DNA of 64,000 nt, taken from NCBI GenBank assembly GCA_030549495.1, contig JAUIRK010000207.1, positions 372,001 to 436,000 of the forward strand. Reading direction: 5' to 3'. Positions within the stretch are counted from its first letter, which is position 1. Each line of letters opens with the position of its first letter. Both the position numbers and the translations under genes were made by a program. This DNA comes from Nectonema munidae (lineage: Eukaryota; Nematomorpha; Nectonematoida; Nectonematidae). The notes below the pieces were generated by a model. It was given only the letters and a program-made list of their open reading frames with translations. It made no database searches and was not told where the DNA came from. Shown here piece after piece: positions 24,801 to 33,985 of this stretch.

Positions 24801-26571
24801 TCTCCTTAGAAAAAGTTTTATCTCATTCACTGGTGGATTCATTACAATTTCCAAACTTCTGCAAAGTTGATTCGACCTCCACTGAACAGAATTATGTTCG
24901 GAACCAAGAAATTTTGCTGGAGAAAAATAAGTTATCGAAACTTCAAGACGAAAACAAAATGTTAGAAGAGAAATTGAGCTCACTCTTAAAGACGCTAAAT
25001 AATGCAACGGTAATACCTTTCATTGTAAACATAAATGCTTGTAGGAAGAGCTGTTTTACTTCTTTTTTTTCTTCTTCTGAAATGTTTTTTCTGTGGTTGT
25101 ATTTTTTTCCTCGTTTGTGTCCACAAGAGCAAAATACAGTGACTACATATGGATATGTAGTTCTTATCAAAAATTTTATGATAATATGTTATTTAATTAG
25201 TTATGCTAAACCCACGTATCTTTACAAATAGTTATTACTGGCGTTGACAAAAGTTGACTTAAACCCCCTGAAAAAAATAGACATTATTCGTAGAAAAATG
25301 AAGTAAAGAATTTCTTCTATAATTACTCTTCCCAATAAAGCATTCTAATAATATTATTTTAGGAATCAAATATTTTAAAGTATTCTGTTTAAAAACTGAA
25401 ATTTTTCCTCTTCTTGGTCGAGATATAACTTCACTTTTTCATGCGTTTATAATTATATTATTATTGTATCTTACAATTTGATATTCTCAAATTCTTCATC
25501 GTATTTCCATTCTTTGAAAGCAAAATTCAAAGATCCACTTTTTCATTTATTTGTGGCAATTAAAGCATGATACGAAGCAAAACAATTTTTCTATTACTCA
25601 AAAATAAGATTTGAAATTGTTCAACAGTTTCCACGCCTCAATTTTTTTATGATATTCCATTTCATCTCGAAAGCACCTTCTTCATTTCATAACAGTGAGT
25701 GCGAAGGAAAGTTACAGTGTCAAGAAGTTCTTTTATTATTCTCTTTTTATTGGTGCGGCCCCGTTTACCGACTATCAGTTAATTTACTGCTACTTGACTG
25801 GGAATCGAAAGCAAGACCTTGCGTTATCGAACCAACCTTACTTACGCTCCCATATAGTAGTTTAACAGGTCAAATGTCTTATTCTTTTAGTACTTTTTTT
25901 ATTCATTTAAAAGGAAGTTCTTCTTATTTCGAGCTCTTTGAAGAAATCATCAAATGAATCATTTTATATTCCACAACGAAGGAATCAAAAATTTTACTTA
26001 TATTAAAAATGCTCTATTCAAATAATTATAAAATGAAATCGACTTTTTAGTTTTTTGTAAGCTGTTCTAAAAGCCCTTTAAAAACTGTTAAAACTCGTCT
26101 CTGCTTGATAACTTCTGAAATTTAAAAAAAATCTAGATTACTTACAAAAATAGACTTAAAAAAGTTGACCTAAAACATAAAAAGTTGAAGTAAGCTTTCT
26201 TTACAACGTTATAAAAATAGTAGTAATGTGTTTTAAAAAAGTGCCATTAGACTTTATTGACTTTTAACTGTCCTAGTTATAACTTTGAAAATAAAAATCA
26301 CTTATCATTTGATAATTTTATAATTATTGATTCAGATTAACTTGATGGTTTTACTTTAGTTTAGTGATTCTTTAACCTCATCAAAGTGCAGAAAGTAAGC
26401 AGTCAAAGAACATTTTATAAAAATGAAGGAAACTGCACTTCCAAAATTATTCATTTTGCCTCTCTTAATTTATGGACCACTGATATAAACTATTACTTTG
26501 TAGTAGCTCTCAAACTGATATAAGGTTTTTATTTATCTTTTCAGACAAATGGTGGCCCAGCTGTTATCTAG
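9612..26571 (+). CDS. DMD: Dystrophin (C-terminal 900 residues, 5' part outside window)
   Basis: Dystrophin links cortical actin to the membrane dystroglycan complex. Fifteen exons join without a phase conflict: 9612-9871, 10423-10529, 10654-10779, 13100-13363, 14077-14287, 15001-15226, 16389-16554, 17013-17281, 18797-18914, 20109-20318, 20382-20639, 21975-22075, 23264-23424, 24810-25009, 26545-26571. In visible residues: spectrin-like helices 1-252 with the usual tryptophans; a degenerate WW region near 283; YGAYRTAFKL and the first EF-hand module about 300-398; the second about 399-453; IPKFLGEVAGFGGSN from 454; a ZZ finger about 531-576 with three Cys pairs; a linker; a leucine-rich coiled coil about 848-890; stop. 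Spectrin-like repeats argue against dystrobrevin, while the ZZ finger (GFRYRC, then VCQDCF) keeps all six cysteines. N-terminal actin-binding domains are not in the window. Introns hold transposons but no exon looks disrupted. Confidence 0.93.
10423..10529 (+). CDS. DMD: Dystrophin exon 2 of those visible: spectrin-like helix
   Basis: The acceptor is TTTGTTTAG and the donor GTAAGTAT is close to consensus. The exon encodes LERQVRILQRKWTHLKDIFQ, a spectrin-repeat helix A with its tryptophan. Phase 1 in, phase 0 out. The open minus-strand frame over it is a shadow. Confidence 0.87.
10654..10779 (+). CDS. DMD: Dystrophin exon 3 of those visible: spectrin-like helix
   Basis: The acceptor is AATTTTTCAG and the donor GTAACA. 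A charged helical segment ends in LQTWLDDISKDL. Phase 0 on both sides. Confidence 0.83.
11045..11512. mobile_element. hAT MITE with perfect 8-bp target duplication
   Basis: The 468-bp element begins CAGTGGATCCCAACC and ends GGTTGGGAACCACTG, inverted repeats with one mismatch. ACATAGAC flanks it at 11037-11044 and 11513-11520. It has no coding capacity. A GGGGTCCATGGACCCCC palindrome lies just inside the right end. The identical target copies point to a fairly recent insertion into the dystrophin intron. Confidence 0.93.
12118..12435. mobile_element. Older hAT MITE
   Basis: The 318-bp element begins CAGTGGTTCCCAACC and ends CCGGTTGGGAATCACTG. The flanks CTTTAGGG and TTTTATAG are only a poor 8-bp match. 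Its ends resemble those of the neighbouring MITE at 11045, but its target copies have decayed, so it is probably older. Confidence 0.8.
13100..13363 (+). CDS. DMD: Dystrophin exon 4 of those visible: spectrin-like repeat
   Basis: The exon carries 88 codons, phase 0 to phase 0, after acceptor TCGCTTTAG. The donor GTATTT is weak, and reading through it hits a stop after five codons. The encoded helix includes ELNGQIVQLKTQSQDLDDLV. GC content is clearly higher than in the surrounding introns. Confidence 0.88.
13364..14076. other. Dystrophin intron, AT-rich, nothing recognised
   Basis: No element ends or domains were seen. It ends with acceptor TATAATTTAG. Confidence 0.5.
14077..14287 (+). CDS. 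DMD: Dystrophin exon 5 of those visible: WW remnant and start of EF region
   Basis: Phase 0 in, phase 1 out, donor GTAAGC. The 3' half encodes YGAYRTAFKLLFLRKEF, matching the conserved SAYRTAMKLRRLQKA that opens the dystrophin EF-hand region. Upstream, a single tryptophan (residue 283) sits where the second WW tryptophan should be. The N/H-rich core motif and first tryptophan of WW are not recognisable. Confidence 0.9.
14288..15000. other. Dystrophin intron
   Basis: It contains a short CT tract near 14311-14329 and a cysteine-rich open frame (14770-14976) that matches no expected dystrophin segment and breaks the exon phase. It is treated as intronic. Confidence 0.55.
15001..15226 (+). CDS. 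DMD: Dystrophin exon 6 of those visible: first EF-hand module
   Basis: Phase 1 in, phase 2 out. It encodes CALDMSTIKTAVE, aligning with the first dystrophin EF-hand module (CLDLLSLSAACDALD). It ends ANVLSDILTSFLFNVF, matching the VDMCLNWLLNVYD segment. The donor is GTAAGC. Confidence 0.9.
15227..16388. other. Dystrophin intron, AT-rich, nothing recognised
   Basis: Open frames at 15494-15703 and 16191-16388 have biased translations without family resemblance. Confidence 0.5.
16389..16554 (+). CDS. DMD: Dystrophin exon 7 of those visible: second EF-hand module
   Basis: Phase 2 in, phase 0 out, donor GTAAAG. It encodes VPVKSLKCFLILFSSSP, then FTELFWLFSKDG, corresponding to the VLSFKTGIISLCK to YLFKQVA part of dystrophin. 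Confidence 0.9.
17013..17281 (+). CDS. DMD: Dystrophin exon 8 of those visible: EF/ZZ junction
   Basis: The exon opens IPKFLGEVAGFGGSNVKDSV, a near-identical match to the dystrophin IPRQLGEVASFGGSN signature. It continues with LVWMQTLHRIL and ends at the first ZZ cysteine pair (CKVC) and PITGF. Phase 0 in, phase 2 out, donor GTAATG. Confidence 0.96.
17282..18796. other. Dystrophin intron, nothing recognised
   Basis: About 1.5 kb of AT-rich DNA. A CATCAT run lies near 17609-17622. No transposon ends were found. Confidence 0.45.
18797..18914 (+). CDS. DMD: Dystrophin exon 9 of those visible: ZZ zinc finger
   Basis: After AG|A the exon reads YRCMRCFKYDVCQDCFLVGK, then the His-containing end HNSSHPLVEYTLE. 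Together with the preceding exon it supplies C-x2-C, C-x2-C, C-x2-C and the terminal histidines of a full ZZ finger. Phase 2 in, phase 0 out. Confidence 0.96.
18915..20108. other. Dystrophin intron, nothing recognised
   Basis: AT-rich. A 9-bp stem hairpin (TTAGGGGCA, then TGCCCCTAA) lies at about 19251-19277. No element was identified. Confidence 0.45.
20109..20318 (+). CDS. DMD: Dystrophin exon 10 of those visible: post-ZZ segment
   Basis: It encodes AENMLTLTKILCNKMASMF and LDNLPYIPL, aligning with dystrophin VRDFAKVLKNKF and MGYLPVQ just after ZZ. The tail is basic and serine-rich. I place the donor at GTAAAT (20319) because it leaves phase 0, matching the next exon. A later GTGACC at 20340 would not fit. 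Confidence 0.88.
20382..20639 (+). CDS. DMD: Dystrophin exon 11 of those visible: linker
   Basis: 86 codons, phase 0 to phase 0, after a 63-bp intron. The protein is acidic then lysine-rich (EDNKTEEEQAPALAKR) with no known domain. Base composition and phase support it being coding. The donor is GTGATT. Confidence 0.8.
20640..21974. other. Dystrophin intron, one possible alternative exon
   Basis: AT-rich. Only the 21010-21117 open segment, listed separately, looks exon-like. Confidence 0.5.
21010..21117 (+). other. Possible alternative terminal exon
   Basis: After AAATTTCAG, 35 codons run open in the right phase (0) to a TGA, including HVAKEILRDPIEGILDSVDP. It could be a skipped terminal exon giving a shorter isoform lacking the coiled coil, or it may be chance. 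No homology is recognised. Confidence 0.2.
21975..22075 (+). CDS. DMD: Dystrophin exon 12 of those visible: start of coiled coil region
   Basis: It encodes SSAMLDARLNYLKEQN, a helical segment. Phase 0 in, phase 2 out, donor GTATGA. The helix continues seamlessly into the next exon (QLTQEYNFLKTKS). Confidence 0.82.
22076..23263. other. Dystrophin intron with a SINE
   Basis: Apart from the SINE at 22341-22494 nothing is recognised. It ends with acceptor CACTTTCAG. Confidence 0.55.
22341..22494 (-). mobile_element. tRNA-derived SINE, fullest copy
   Basis: On the minus strand it reads GGGCTTGAGTAAAGTTGGTT, then CTTGGGTTCGATCCCGC. The GGTTCGATCCC core is an RNA polymerase III B box. A tRNA-unrelated body follows, with AATTGTGCCTTCTCGATGAA. 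A sister copy at 37473-37606 matches through both the tRNA-like head and the body, and partial copies lie at 25795-25857 and 53181-53233. The anticodon stem is not preserved well enough to name the parent tRNA. Confidence 0.85.
23264..23424 (+). CDS. DMD: Dystrophin exon 13 of those visible
   Basis: Phase 2 in, phase 1 out, donor GTAAAG. It encodes QLTQEYNFLKTKSQIFANTF, then an Asn/Ser-rich stretch ending in EQMYPR. The minus-strand open frame here is a shadow. Confidence 0.8.
23425..24809. other. Dystrophin intron carrying a LINE 3' fragment
   Basis: 23425-23869 shows nothing recognisable. 23870-24665 is a LINE remnant. 24666-24809 leads to acceptor CTCCTTAG. Confidence 0.6.
23870..24665 (+). 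mobile_element. LINE relic, C-terminal part of reverse-transcriptase ORF
   Basis: Plus-strand pieces include FADVLKIYCGSTIEARRQLL-like sequence around 24000. Next come VNEVNNLGNITYEKLKLKSH (24178-24237) and SLFHVILRHFSSLEPLTAIF with YKALIRPIME (24268-24357). The closing motif is VSFLIEDWNQLPPYLVNSAS (24571-24630). This is the order seen at the 3' end of LINE ORF2 proteins. It carries several stops and frameshifts. It sits in the sense direction of the host intron. Confidence 0.82.
24810..25009 (+). CDS. DMD: Dystrophin exon 14 of those visible: coiled coil
   Basis: Phase 1 in, phase 0 out, donor GTAATA. It encodes ILLEKNKLSKLQDENKMLEE followed by KLSSLLKTL, a leucine-heptad coiled coil. In dystrophins the corresponding coiled coil binds dystrobrevin. 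The longer open frame around it runs into introns on both sides. Confidence 0.9.
25010..26544. other. Last dystrophin intron
   Basis: 1.5 kb, AT-rich, with one SINE fragment. Both flanks are phase 0. Confidence 0.55.
25795..25857 (-). mobile_element. SINE fragment (tRNA-like head)
   Basis: On the minus strand GGGAGCGTAAGTAAGGTTGG and CAAGGTCTTGCTTTCGATTC track the head of the 22341-22494 SINE with scattered changes. The body is lost. Confidence 0.6.
26545..26571 (+). CDS. DMD: Dystrophin terminal exon
   Basis: The acceptor ATCTTTTCAG is followed by eight codons (TNGGPAVI) and TAG. The in-phase stop soon after a good acceptor and the 3' UTR-like AT-rich flank support it. Such a short terminal exon should be confirmed by cDNA. 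Confidence 0.65.
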   Translation, partial: TNGGPAVI

Positions 26572-26975
26572 AAGAATGGTCAAGATGCACCTTTAAAAGA
26601 ATCTTTACCCTTAGTCAAATGTCCAGGCTCATGGAAAAAATGCTTGGATCAACAGATTTTTATACTTTTCCTCAAATATATTTTATTAAACTATATCAAA
26701 GATCTGATTCAATTTATATCAAAATTTTTTGTGTATTTAGAGTGATTTCAAACTTCATGGAATTGTCTTTATTTTTTCAAATTTTTTTATTTTGTGAACA
26801 ACATATTTTAATCATTTTTCTAGTATTGTAGATTGAAGTTCTTAATGCAAACACAATGATTCTTCCATTACGTTATTGTACATATAATTAATAACTACAG
26901 TATACCTGTATATGTTTATTCTTTTATATCATCGTTGAATTATTATTATTAATAAAAATACGAATGTACCCCATC
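26572..26975 (+). other. Dystrophin 3' UTR with poly(A) signal
   Basis: AATAAA lies at 26951-26956. The UTR end is inferred to be 15-25 bp downstream. Confidence 0.5.
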
Positions 26976-27852
26976 TGTTTCTGCTGCGCTCATAAAAGTT
27001 GATAAAGTATTTTAAGCTAGGGGTCCCTACGACATTTTTTTAACTTTGGCCACGAAATAACGCATTTAGGTACGAAATGACATTAACTTTCTTAGACTTA
27101 AATTTTTCTTTGCCTACATGTTTTTTTGTTTTCTGACTTTTTTTTTGTTTTTTTCTTGTCTGTCCATCTTGTTTTTCAAGGTGCCTAAAATTAAAAGTTG
27201 CTATACCTTGCTGATTAAATTAATTGAATTAAAATGGGTTCTGAAATTAACATTATTTGTATTACTTTCAATTTTAAGTTCTTCAACTGTTTCTTAGACA
27301 AAAATTCCTCTAAACAAACTTGTCACTTTTGAGAAAAATTGAAAAAACTGAATACATTCTACATCGAAAAAACTGAACAATATAGAGAAAATTTCTAAAA
27401 ATCTTTTTTGGCTATCATCTCGAGGCATTGTATGCATCAGCTAAAATTTCAAAGCATCCTTTTGAAAACGTTTATCTCACATTTATATTTGTTGTAGTCT
27501 AAGGTTGTTGGCGGTGGTTTTTTGATTCAAATGTATCAATTCTTGAAAGATATTGTCTCGACCCCACATAAATAAGTTTAAAAAAAATTTGATACCCTTA
27601 TGTAAAATGTAAATCGTCAAAGATGTTTTGTTTTTACTGTGCTAATAAAAACATAATTTTACAATCAGTCAACCGAAAACTTTTTAGGTATGCAAGATCT
27701 AGAACATATGATATACATATTCTATTGTTCCTAAAGATACCACAAATTGTGAATTTTTTTATCTTTGGCGCATATACATAATTCATAACCAATCTGTCGG
27801 CATAAATACTACAGACAGGGGAAAAGCCCGAAAATAAAACTAATCTCTAGAC
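26976..27852. other. Intergenic, nothing recognised
   Basis: AT-rich. No reading frame or element end was identified. Confidence 0.45.
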
Positions 27853-28545
27853 CAGCGTTTCTCAACCGGGAAACTTTATTAAAAATAAAAATTTTCCTAA
27901 TTTCCTCACCATACGAAATGGTTTAAGATAAATTTATATAAATTATTTTATAATATATAAATTTATTCTTTAAGATAAATTTGTATTTTATTAAATTAAG
28001 ATTTTCGTACTCAGAAAATCATATCGGTTCCACGAGATAAACTGAGATAAGCTGATGTACTTTGTTATAAAGCTCTGTTACTTGACTCTAAACTATTACA
28101 AATTATTTTCTATTGTTACTATTATAAATGAAATCAGATTTATAAACAATTCATAATATGAATAATTAACATTTTTCGTTTGATAGTTGGTTAATTGGGG
28201 ATTTAATTAGTCAATATATTTAGAACAAATAAAATTACTTTGTCGGTTTCTTTTTAAAGTAGTAAGAATCTTATCTAGCACTACTAATAAATATGATAGA
28301 GAAGTTTTCTCTATCATTTACTAAATTTTACGTTTTAACTATCTTATATTTTAAGAATAACAAAATTTAAGCTAACTTTTAAGGCCTTTTTTTCATTAGA
28401 TTAATTGAGAATCCTTTTTTGTCTTTTATCTAATTATATTTCTTTTACTGTGTTAAAAATTTACGAAAATATTTTTGCGTAGGTTTCCTTGAAAGATTTA
28501 TCATATTCCAGGGGTTCCACGAAGGTAAAAAGTTTGAGAAACGCT
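27853..28545. mobile_element. hAT MITE, older
   Basis: It begins CAGCGTTTCTCAACC and ends GTTTGAGAAACGCT, inverted repeats of about 14 bp. CTCTAGAC on the left and TTCTCGAC on the right match at 6 of 8 positions as decayed target copies. The exact right end is uncertain by 1-2 bp. There is no coding capacity. Confidence 0.75.
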
Positions 28546-28999
28546 TCTCGACAATATTATCAAATTTGAAATAATCCTTATCTAAAAATCGAGTGTGAAA
28601 TATTTCACTTGAAAAAGATATAAATTCTATAGTTACACCGTTTGTTGGAGACTATTATTGATGACAATTTTCCAGAAATTTGTTTTGAATGCATCTTACC
28701 CGTATACCAATCTTAAAGAATAGTCGCTTTCTCCCTTTGAATCAAATCGTATGAAAGTTTTTAATGAACACTTCTCTACTAGCGACCGTTTTCAAAAATA
28801 GATTTCCATATTTTTCTGAAGAGATATTGGACGTCAATCGGTTGATCTTTTTATTGCTGATATATAAAAGACAAGCAATGAAGCCAGCAAATGATCGATT
28901 GAATGTAGAAACGAAGTTGAATATTACCTGTAATATTAATCTTTCTCAGTTTAATTCATAAATGTACTAACCATATTTTCAGTGAAGAAAAGACAAATA
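28546..28999. other. Intergenic, nothing firm
   Basis: An open frame at 28764-28961 has no clear family match. It may be part of the LINE debris that follows. Confidence 0.4.
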
Positions 29000-30598
29000 T
29001 TTTATTGCATCTTCTACATTTTTGGCATAACCTCTTGGACGGGTGTGGAAAAAAATTATTGTTGAAGATCTTCTCCCCTGAACATCCGTTGGTATCCAAA
29101 AAAATATGTTCCAACTGTTGCTTTGAGGGATTCTCTTTCTTCTTGATAAATTGCTTTCTCTTATTCGCGGTTTTTTGAAACCTAAAATTTGTAAAGGTGA
29201 TTCCTGATAAAATTTACAAAGCTTCAATATACAATCAATAGCAAGTTTGAAGAATTACAAATTTTAATTTATCAATTGAATATCCTTTTATCTGAACCTT
29301 TATCTGTAATATTTGTCCAAGATACCTGGTGCGGTTTTCCTATAAGAGATTTTTCAATAGGAGGGTATATATGTATAGATTCGCCGAAACAAGCCTCACT
29401 TGATGGAGGCCTGGAAAGGAATTAAATTCCGATTTCTGGGCCAAAAGTTCCATGAAAAATGTTTTGAGTATCAATCAATTCTTTTAGAATTTCTAAATTA
29501 TAAAAATATAATTGTACATAACATGTATAGACTTCCCTCGTATAATACCAAATATGTAGATTTTTCCCAAAAATTTTTTTGATAGTTTACTTTCTAATTC
29601 TTTAATGCCGGTGATTACTCTGCCAACTCGACTGGCTACGGATACACTCATTGATCATTTTTTCATTAACAACGATATTGTATTATACAAAGGCATTACC
29701 TGCATAACACATTTCTCAGACCACTAGCCTATTTTGTTATCATTCTATGTTTGCAATAAGGACTCTGAAAGAGATTCAGCAATGAGCAGTCGATCTGAGC
29801 ACACCTATGAATATGCTTCATTATCGGCACAAATAAAATGATCTATTCACTCTGACGATAATGGTAATATATTTTTCCCACGTTTACTAAATATAATTGA
29901 GGCTTGTTGATAGTTTGTAACAGTAAAAGAATTTCTCACAGTTACCGATCTTATTAATAGATCAATAACAACACATAAATCTAGTATAAATAAATATACA
30001 AACAAATTAAAGCTTTGGATTATTTCAGAAATATTGGACATGATCAAATTAAAGGATCAAATCTTTCATAAGTTAAAGAAAAAACAGATTCTGTATTTGA
30101 ACAATCGTTACATATCTATCAGAAACAACATAGAATACAAAATCCGAGTTCTCAAAGAAAGGCACTATTCAAACACCTTTGCAAATTGTAACTCAACCCA
30201 GAAAATCTGGTCCACAATAAACAAGATCTTAGATGGTGAAAAAGATAACAGGATATGCATTCAACGATGATTAATATTTATCAATGATCATATTATCGTA
30301 AGTGAATTCAATGATTTTTTACAAAGATAGATCATACCCCAAAGAACCACACCTTTTCTTTATGGAGGAAGTTTATTATTCTTTCAGTTTTCAAACTTGC
30401 ACAAAGGAATCATTATGTCATATTATCGAGAAAATGGAGAATAACCCTACCAAAGATATTTCTGGTATTTCAATGAAGCATGTAAAACTTTGGAAACTTT
30501 ATCTAACAGAAAGCTTCTCCTTTGCAATTTATAAATATTTCCAATACAATATCTTTCCAGATATTCTAAAAGTACACCATTTTTTGAACATATCAGAA
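29000..30598 (+). mobile_element. LINE relic: endonuclease and linker
   Basis: Plus-strand pieces show an endonuclease domain: FVQDTWCGFPIRDFSIGGY-like near 29310-29370, then NIIVHNMYRLPSYNTKY (29498-29548). LATDTLIDHFFINNDIVLYK (29632-29691) is the D-H-x-F motif region, and a HFSDH catalytic end lies at about 29710-29724. The charged linker DQIFHKLKKKQILYLNNRY follows, then the start of RT (NNPTKDISGISMKHVKLWKL). Stops and frameshifts are present. The reading breaks off near 30598 where minus-strand LINE sequence begins. The left limit is approximate. Confidence 0.75.
29893..29928 (+). repeat. 36-bp direct repeat, left copy
   Basis: 35 of 36 bases match 33950-33985 (core GAGGCTTGTTGATAGTTTGT). 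It lies inside LINE endonuclease/linker coding sequence. The two copies bracket a 4-kb block of LINE pieces. Confidence 0.85.
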
Positions 30599-31763
30599 AT
30601 TTGAGAAATCATTTGCTTAAATAATTCAGATGAGTCATTTGGATATAATTCAATAATTGAATGCGAGTCTAATTGTGTAGATAATGAGGAAAACAAGCGC
30701 CTATCGAATTTTTCCCTTAACCTTTTAATTTTATTAATTTTCAAATTGAGAGATAAAAGTATCGATATATGATCCGAAAAAAATGCCATACAGTTAAAAG
30801 CTTTATAATCAACATTGTCTTCATTTAGTAAAAAGTTGTCAATTAAAGTTTGAATTTCATATCGTGTCTGAAGTGTAACAGTTGGGATTAGTGCGCCTGC
30901 TGTAATTATTATTTGCTAGGTAGTCTATATATATTGTGAACCGTAATATTTTTCTGTTTTTGTAGATAAAGGTCAATACTCTGGTATTCGAATGAGTCAA
31001 TAAAATGTGCACTTTCACCAATTTGATATAATTGATGTCATTCGCCTAATAAAGAAAACCACCATGCTTAGAACATCTTTTAGGGATATTTACTGTACAA
31101 TAATTAGGTATAAGGAAATAATCCTCATTTTTATCTAGCCATGTCTCTTGTAAACATATTAGAGTTAAATCTTTTACCATGCATGTAGACAACTTATTCA
31201 AAAAAATTACAAGCTCGTGAACTTTTGAGTTGGCTGTTAGTATCTAAATATAGGTTAGTGTGATACAATAAATTTTTACCTTCAACCATTATGGAATAAG
31301 GTGATGCTCTCAACGCGTTTCAATTCCTTGCTAACATATGGACAACTGTAACTCATTGATGCATGATTAATTGATGACTCTCCATTTTTGGTACAAGTAT
31401 GACATTTGTACTTTGTGTTATCATCTTTAACTGGACAAACACTATAATCATGGGAGGAAGAACAATATTTGCAAGTTGCATTTTTTTACAATTTGATGTA
31501 ATGTGTACAAAAAGAAGACGCTTACTACATTGTATATGTGAAAAAAACGGACGGCACTTTACAGCTTCCATCATCAAAAAAGGTAAAATCATTATTCTTG
31601 AGGAGGAGAAAATTTCAGGAGCTACTTTAACAACAACAATCTTTTTTTCATTTTGGATATCTTTTGAAAAAAGTACATCAAAATTTCTGCCATCATCAAC
31701 CATTTTTTTGATAAATTCATTTTTGTTCATAATCAATTCAGTCAACAAGTTATTTTCAATACT
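30599..31763 (-). mobile_element. LINE relic, inverted: ORF1 C-terminus and endonuclease
   Basis: On the minus strand from 31763 down, one frame gives DGRNFDVLFSKDIQNEKKIV. Another then gives a cysteine-rich segment with CKYCSSSHDYSVCPVK and KCHTC, like the zinc knuckles of LINE ORF1 proteins. Further left come endonuclease-like pieces ending in YGIFFGSYIDTF/AFFSDHISILLSL near 30780-30750 and the linker LREKFDRRLFSSL. It is flanked on both sides by plus-strand LINE sequence, so it is either a nested insertion or an inverted 5' segment. It is decayed. Confidence 0.65.
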
Positions 31764-32838
31764 TTGTGAGATAACCAGTTTGGTTTCAGACATGGCTCGT
31801 CTACTGAAACGGTTATTTCACATATTTTTAATGAACTTGTTTCTTCATATGATGATAAATATGTAAGTTTGGGTATCTTTATAGATTTTAGTAATGCATT
31901 TAATACCATCAATCATAAAAAATTACTCTTAAATTGTACAAAATGGGATTTAGGGAAAGATTTTATAAATTAATGGAACAATATTTAGATCATCGTATGC
32001 AGTACACTGTTGTCAATAATCAAGAATCTAAGCGGTTAGTAGTTAAAAGTGGGGTTCCGCAAGGATCCATTTTGGGACCACTTCTATTTTTAATATACAT
32101 AAATGATATTTTTCAGTTTAGTAATAGGGAGTTTAAATTGTTTATGTACGCAGATGACTTAGCTATTTTATATCGATCGAGGACATTATCGGATGATACT
32201 CAAAATATTAATAATTATTTGAATACATTATTAAATTGGTCCTGTAATAATGATCTTGTTATCAACATGAAGAAATCAAAATATGTTATTTTTGAAAGAT
32301 ATTGTAAAAATCAAGTTTAGAACTCAACATTGGGTCACGGTCATTAATTCGGGCCTCGTCCATAAAATATCTAGGCGTGACACTAGATTCAAACTTAAGT
32401 TTTAGCTCGCACTATAAGAGCATAATAAACTTACTTTCCGAAAAGGTTAAAGTATCTATTTATCATTGTCTCATTAAATCTAAAGTTTCATATGCAAATT
32501 TATTATGGGCAAAATCCTGTACTACTTACTTTAAAACATTGGATAAAAAAATAAATAAATCTATTGATTTTATTAGTAGAAACAACAAAAATCTAATAAA
32601 GCAAAAGTATAATATATTTAATCTTGAGCAGATAAATAAATTTCAATTAGACTCTTTTATGTATAACTGTAAAGACAATTTTCATTATAAAAATAGTTTT
32701 ACATTTACTGAAAACATAAATTTTCATTCTTATAGCTTGAGAAACAAAGATAACATAAGTTTGAAAATTTGCAGAACAGTTTCCTCAAAAAATTTCAAAA
32801 AAAGTCTTAAAAAATTATTACTTGAAAAAAAAATTTAG
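31764..32838 (+). mobile_element. LINE relic: reverse-transcriptase core
   Basis: Plus strand, starting NQFGFRHGSSTETV (31764 on). FIDFSNAFNTINHKKLL (RT block A, about 31881-31931) follows. SGVPQGSILGPLLFLIYIND (32050-32109) is the conserved block B, and FMYADDLAILY (32140-32172) is the catalytic YADD. The thumb region and YLGVTLDSNLSFSSHY (about 32370-32418) are next, then C-terminal pieces to the TAG at 32836-32838. There are at least two frameshifts, but motifs are well preserved, so it is younger than the other LINEs here. A/T-rich DNA follows. Confidence 0.9.
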
Positions 32839-33276
32839 AAGTATTTTTGCTCGTATAAATGCATTGATTGTATATTTTTTTGTCTAGATAGTAACAACCT
32901 AAACACTCAATGTTAAACTAGATATTTTTATTTTTTTTTTATTTAATATACATACATATATATAAATTTGTATAATTTTGCCTCTTTATTTTTTTTATCC
33001 ATGATAAAATGTTTATTATAATTTGTTTGGATTTCATACGTTGCACTATCTTTCTAAAATACTATATTTATTTCGCCTATGTTACACTTAAAGTTCTAAA
33101 TTTGCTTCCAATCATTTTGGTAAAAAGTATTTGGCATCACTTCAATTTCAAGATAGAAACGTTTTTACCGAACATCATCGACGAGTTTCAAGTTTACCAC
33201 ACTTGCAATATAAAAAAAATTTCTCAATATTTTCACATTCTTGATTTAGTCCTGGCATGCATTTTCTCTGATGAAC
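32839..33276. other. AT-rich stretch between LINE pieces
   Basis: It is probably LINE 3' tail and flank. No domain was recognised. Confidence 0.4.
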
Positions 33277-33920
33277 TTATAAACTATATATGCATACATA
33301 TACTTTATATATTATATAAAAAAAATTGTTATACTTTTTCGTCTTCTTATTGGATAAAACTTTAACTCCATTTAGAATGAGTGATGTCCTTTCAGCTAAT
33401 TGATCGATTTTCAAGCTCTCTGATTTTACATATAAAGTGTGTTGCTTATTTTTAGGCTTTCTAACTGCGTCAGCGAATGTAAATGACGATTGCAATGATT
33501 TTGCAACATCTTTACTACAACAAATATTTTTTTGAGATTCTTTTATCTCTTTCAGAGAGCTTGATATTAACGTCAAATCTTCAACTTGTTTATAAAAATT
33601 TGTTTTAAATGAGTAAATAATTTTGTTTTGGTCATCTAATTGATGTTCCAACTCATTTACTACATTTGTCAGATTAGCAATTAGCGAATTAGATTTTTTT
33701 TTTTCTCTTATTTCTGAATCACGACACTTTTGACAATGCCATTTGATTCCTTCGTTATTATATTTATCGAGAATTTTGAATAAGGAGGGATTAAATTTTT
33801 GTCAATTATAGCATAGCCACTTTTCACAGCAATCGCACTTCACAAGACGAGACGATCTTACTTGACAACTCTCACATTCCCAGCTCTCATCTCCATCAAT
33901 AAAATTGAAAAGTAAAAGAG
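33277..33920 (-). mobile_element. LINE ORF1-like relic with zinc finger and coiled coil
   Basis: The minus strand reads a Cys-rich N-terminus (WECESCQ, CDCCEKWLCYN, WHCQKC: a PHD-like spacing, 33880-33730). A coiled-coil segment follows, with NELEHQLDDQNKIIYSFKTN and LISSSLKEIKESQKN, then a tail with SFTFADAVRKPKNKQHTLYV. PHD-finger plus coiled-coil ORF1 proteins are known from CR1/L2-like LINEs. One stop interrupts the finger region. It is probably the N-terminal half of the same ORF1 type as 30599-31763. Confidence 0.65.
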
Positions 33921-33949
33921 AAACTTATTACTTCAAAATTTTTCAGAAG

Positions 33950-33985
33950 ATAATAGAGGCTTGTTGATAGTTTGTAACAGTAAAA
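33950..33985 (+). repeat. 36-bp direct repeat, right copy
   Basis: Partner of 29893-29928, with one mismatch. See the findings for possible origins. Confidence 0.85.

Noticed and set aside
24656-25231. 191-codon open frame as a single protein
   Set aside because: Only 24810-25009 is exon by phase and coiled-coil content; the rest is intron on both sides.
31399-31866. 155-codon plus-strand frame
   Set aside because: It is antisense to LINE ORF1-like sequence and crosses the junction into the RT core in the wrong frame.
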